This document shows, in pieces, positions 61,391 through 64,000 of a DNA stretch of 64,000 nucleotides; position 1 is the first letter of the stretch, and each line of letters opens with the position of its first letter. Under the pieces are notes generated by a model. The model did no database searches. It had not been told where the DNA came from and worked only from the letters and a program-made list of their open reading frames with translations. Source of the stretch: Nocardia crassostreae (GTDB lineage: Bacteria > Actinomycetota > Actinomycetes > Mycobacteriales > Mycobacteriaceae); the NCBI RefSeq assembly GCF_001613405.1, contig NZ_BDCH01000033.1:19921-83920 (forward strand), read 5' to 3'. The position numbers and the translations under genes were made by a program.

Positions 61391-62884
61391 TCAGGCCGAC
61401 TTCACCCCGTAGGTGTAGTCGTCGAGCGGGAAGCTGACCGCCTCGCGGTGGGCGTTCACGGTGCTGGTGGGGCGCAACAGGGCCGCCTCGCCGTGCTGGT
61501 TGAAGTAGTAGCTGCGGGCGGTGGCGCACTGGCCGCCGTAGAAGACCGAGGAGCCGAGCTTCTCCGTCACGCGGTCGAGGAACTTGGCATTGGCGGATTC
61601 GGTGATCTCGAAGACCTGCTCGCCGCGGCGGAACATCTCACCGAACAGGCGCGCCATATGCTTCATCTGCGCCTCGATGGTGGTGAAGTAGGACAGGCCA
61701 CTGTAGGAGTAGGGGCTGTTGAGCGAGACGAAGTTGGGGAACTTCGGCACGGTGATGCCCTCGTAGGCCTGGAAGCGGTTGTCGCGCCAGAACTTTCCGA
61801 GATTCACGCCGTCACGGCCGATGATCTCGATGGCCGGGAAGTTGACGCCCCAGAGGTTGAATCCGGTGGCCAGGATGAGGGTGTCGATCTCGGTCTTGTG
61901 GCCGTCGGCGGTCACGATGCCGTCGGCTTCGAGGTGATCGATGGAGTTGGTCTCCAGGCGCACATGCGGTTCGTTGAACATCTTGAAGTACTGGTTCGAG
62001 AACGTGGGCCGCTTGCAGCCGAAATCGTAGTCCGGCGTGAGCTTCTCACGAGTCTCCTTGTCGCGCACCGAGGCCCGTAGATGCGCCTTGGCCAGCACGC
62101 CCGCGGCCCGGTTCAGCGGCTTGGCCTCCTTGAAGTGCAGCACGCCGACCACCATGAGCGCTTCCAGCATGGTGGTGTTGACCATGCGGGCGGCCTTCTG
62201 CGTCAATGGAACTCGCGCGAACAGGCTCTGCACCGGCTTGGGGATGGCGGTGTCGACCTTGGGCACCACCCAGATCGGCGTGCGCTGGAAGACGGTGAGC
62301 GCCCGCGCCTTCTTGGCCACCTCGGGGATCAGCTACACGGCGGTCGCGCCGGTGCCGATAATGGCGGCCTTGCGGTCGGTCAGGTCGTAGTCGTCCTCCC
62401 ACGCCGTGGTGTGGATGATCTTGCCCTGGAAGGTGTCGATGCCCGGGAACGGCGGCGTGTAGGGCTGGGACAGGAAGCCGGTGGCGGCCATCAGGTAACG
62501 GGCAGTGAGCGATTCGCCGTTCTCCAGCGCGACGGTCCACTGCTGGTTCTCCTCGTCCCAGCGCGCCCCGCCGACCACGGTATTGAACCGCATACGCCGC
62601 CGCAGGTCGTACTTGTCGGCCACGTGCTCGGCGTACTTCTTCAACTCCGCGCCCGGCGCGAACAGCCGCGACCAGTGCGGATTGGGTTCGAACGAATACG
62701 AGTAGGTGACCGAGGCTATGTCCACGGCCAGACCGGGATAGCGGTTGACGTGCCAGGTGCCGCCGAGGTCGTCCTCGCGCTCCAGGATCACGAAGTTGCT
62801 CAGGCCGAGCCGATCCAATTCGATGCCCGCGCCCATACCGCCGAAGCCCGCGCCGACCACGATGGCGTCGTACTGAGGTGCCAC
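61391..62884 (-). pseudogene. Flavin monooxygenase (Baeyer-Villiger type), interrupted by in-frame TAG
   Basis: 497-codon FAD/NADPH monooxygenase. VVGAGFGGMGAGIELDRLGL FAD loop, DDLGGTWHVNRYPGLAVDIA, then the NADPH loop AAIIGTGATAV where codon 184 is TAG (62333-62335) followed by LIPEVAKKARALTVFQRTPI. Family consensus has Gln at this spot (GTGATAVQ), so CAG to TAG is likely. The rest to 61391 is open with ATGFNLWGVNFPAIEI. GTG start after GGGAGG. Divergent TetR gene shares the operator at 62919-62940. Confidence 0.85.
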
Positions 62885-62918
62885 GCCGAACCTCCCGAAA
62901 GAAAATGATGCCCGTATC

Positions 62919-62940
62919 ACGGAATGACATATCATTCCGT
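62919..62940. promoter_or_regulatory. TetR operator between monooxygenase and regulator
   Basis: Perfect 9-bp inverted repeat ACGGAATGA/TCATTCCGT around CATA, extended by ATCAC/GTGAT arms outside (GTGATCAC follows at 62943-62950). It lies 34 bases before the monooxygenase GTG and 25 bases before the tetR GTG. Confidence 0.75.
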
Positions 62941-62965
62941 TTGTGATCACCGTATCATCGGGAGC

Positions 62966-63589
62966 GTGACGAAGCCATCCTCGAGAATCGAACGACGCAA
63001 GGCCGAGCTCCGCCAGGACATCATCGACACCGCCTTCGCCCGCTTCGCCGAGAAGGGCTATCACGCCACCGGCATTGCCGATATCGCCGCCGAGCTGGGC
63101 ATCGGGCACGGCACCTTCTACCGCTACTTCGCCAATAAGCGCGACATCATCGATCACGTCATCGACGATCTGGCCGCGCGCATCATCGAGGCGCTCGGCA
63201 CCGACAATGCCCCCGACGCGGCCGACACGCTGGAGGCCTACCGAGCCCAGACCGACCGCATCGGCACCGCGCTCATCGGCATATTCCTCGAGGATCACCG
63301 GGTGGCGCAGCTGCTTCTGTTCCAGGCCACCGGCATCGACGCCGAACTGACCATGCGCCTATACGGCCTGCTCGACTCGGCCGACGCGCTGACCGCCGGA
63401 TATCTCGAACACGGCGTGGAACAGGGCTACCTGCGCGCCGATCTGGATACCGCCAACACCGCGCGCGCCGTGACGGGCATGATTCTGGCGGCCATCATCC
63501 ACGGGCTGCGCGATCCCGATATGACCGCCGTCGAGGGGCTCGGCCAGGCCATTCGCAGGCTGCTCATCGACGGCGTGCGTGCGGACTGA
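62966..63589 (+). CDS. TetR family transcriptional regulator
   Basis: 207-aa repressor. HTH region ELRQDIIDTAFARFAEKGYH and GIADIAAELGIGHGTFYRYF followed by NKRDIIDHVID, then an all-helical ligand domain. GTG at 62966 chosen; the upstream ATG would lie within the operator. Likely controls the divergent monooxygenase and itself. Confidence 0.9.
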   Translation: MTKPSSRIERRKAELRQDIIDTAFARFAEKGYHATGIADIAAELGIGHGTFYRYFANKRDIIDHVIDDLAARIIEALGTDNAPDAADTLEAYRAQTDRIGTALIGIFLEDHRVAQLLLFQATGIDAELTMRLYGLLDSADALTAGYLEHGVEQGYLRADLDTANTARAVTGMILAAIIHGLRDPDMTAVEGLGQAIRRLLIDGVRAD

Positions 63590-63647
63590 TCCGGCAATTC
63601 GGATTCACATGGGGCGGCGGCGATTCGGACATGAGCGCATTGGCACA

Positions 63648-64000
63648 ATGACGCGGGTGACCCCCGAGGACGTCCGCCGCAAACGATTCGGCCATGCGCC
63701 GTTCGGGCACCACGGCTACCACCCGGCCCAGGTGGACGCCTTCTGCGCGCGCATAGCCGAAACCCTCGCGGGACACGATCACCTCACCGCCGCCGATATC
63801 CGCCTGGTCGAATTCGACGCGCCGCCGCGCGGGCATCGCGGGTACGACATCGAACAGGTCGACGACTTCCTCGACCATGTGTGCACCGAACTGGAATTCG
63901 TGCGGCGCGGGCGGGGACGGGTGCCGTCGGGGCGGTTCGAGGATGCGCTCACCCACGACGATGTGCTGCGCATCCAGTTCTCCGCTCCCCCGTTCGGGTT
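63648..64000 (+). CDS. Protein with tandem DivIVA-like repeats (3' end outside window)
   Basis: Open to the right edge. Two repeats of about 50 residues share F-x3-P-x-G-x2-G-Y-x3-QVD-F: FGHAPFGHHGYHPAQVDAFC and FDAPPRGHRGYDIEQVDDFL, and a third begins (IQFSAPPFG) as the window ends. The pattern is that of DivIVA/Wag31 N-terminal domains, here repeated. The role is unknown. Confidence 0.7.
   Translation, partial: MTRVTPEDVRRKRFGHAPFGHHGYHPAQVDAFCARIAETLAGHDHLTAADIRLVEFDAPPRGHRGYDIEQVDDFLDHVCTELEFVRRGRGRVPSGRFEDALTHDDVLRIQFSAPPFG

Noticed and set aside
1..64000. Global reassignment of TAG to glutamine
   Set aside because: Several complete genes end at TAG in the expected place (rrf2-like at 4420, membrane protein at 8717, DUF4913-like at 13801, small membrane protein at 23547, apt at 51909), and no suppressor tRNA is visible in the window.
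1..64000. CRISPR arrays, rRNA or tRNA genes
   Set aside because: No regularly spaced repeats and no T-loop or acceptor-stem patterns were noticed when reading both strands by eye; this is not a substitute for a covariance search.

Overview
This is a high-GC chromosomal window from an actinomycete of the order Mycobacteriales, most probably Nocardia. Three things point there. The order hisS, ppiB, rel, apt, oligopeptide-binding lipoprotein, secF, secD, yajC is the one known from Mycobacterium tuberculosis. ESX-associated genes, KstR-type operators and F420/LLM oxidoreductases are present. A gene set matching the nocardiolactone (nlt) beta-lactone pathway is also present. The hisS-to-yajC block is split here: ppiB and rel are about 28.5 kb apart, and rel and apt about 8 kb apart.

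Layout. 0-12.8 kb: a partial epimerase, a type VII secretion-associated gene pair, a nitroreductase/MarR pair, an Rrf2 regulator with an MFS exporter sharing a 17-bp operator, an SDR and a divergent LLM oxidoreductase with KstR-like boxes, then mdh, a membrane protein, ureidoglycine aminohydrolase, hisS and ppiB. 12.8-26.8 kb: a leftward operon for an actinobacterial type IV secretion/conjugation apparatus (VirD4/TraG coupling protein, lipoprotein, HTH protein, VirB4-like ATPase remnant, SCO6880-like and SCO6881-like proteins, small membrane subunits, two MinD-like ATPases). No relaxase or integrase is visible. 26.9-31.2 kb: a KstR-boxed SDR, a broken secretory lipase and a LuxR regulator. 31.4-37.8 kb: divergent nlt-type beta-lactone genes (two KAS III-like subunits, OleC-type beta-lactone synthetase, a 66-aa protein, OleD-type reductase), followed by a frameshifted alpha/beta hydrolase. 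37.7-46.2 kb: a kinase-like NTPase, ppnP, a GNAT, a secreted esterase with a CRP-like box, rel, an ABC-F protein and a small exported protein. 46.3-51.9 kb: a multidomain murein hydrolase, a duplicated small membrane protein on either side of a PucR regulator and an intact secretory lipase. 51.9-57.8 kb: apt, lipoprotein, secF, secD, yajC. 57.9-64.0 kb: SnoaL-like protein, membrane protein, hydrolase, AraC/DinB-like fusion (frameshifted), DHFR-like reductase, Baeyer-Villiger-type monooxygenase (amber-interrupted) with a divergent TetR regulator, and a partial protein with DivIVA-like repeats.

The most striking property of the window is the number of damaged genes. Four carry a single in-frame TAG, and in three of these the context is CTAGG where CCAGG would restore a glutamine codon. 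Three more carry frameshifts at short G or C runs, and the VirB4-like gene also lacks its Walker A region. Several ordinary genes end in TAG (rrf2-like, apt, the DUF4913 gene and others), so TAG is not simply a sense codon here. Either the accessory genes are decaying, possibly through deamination of a methylated CCWGG motif, or the sequence carries systematic long-read errors at methylated CCWGG sites and homopolymers. The pathways of most interest are the nlt beta-lactone locus, the candidate KstR regulon members and the partly degraded secretion operon.
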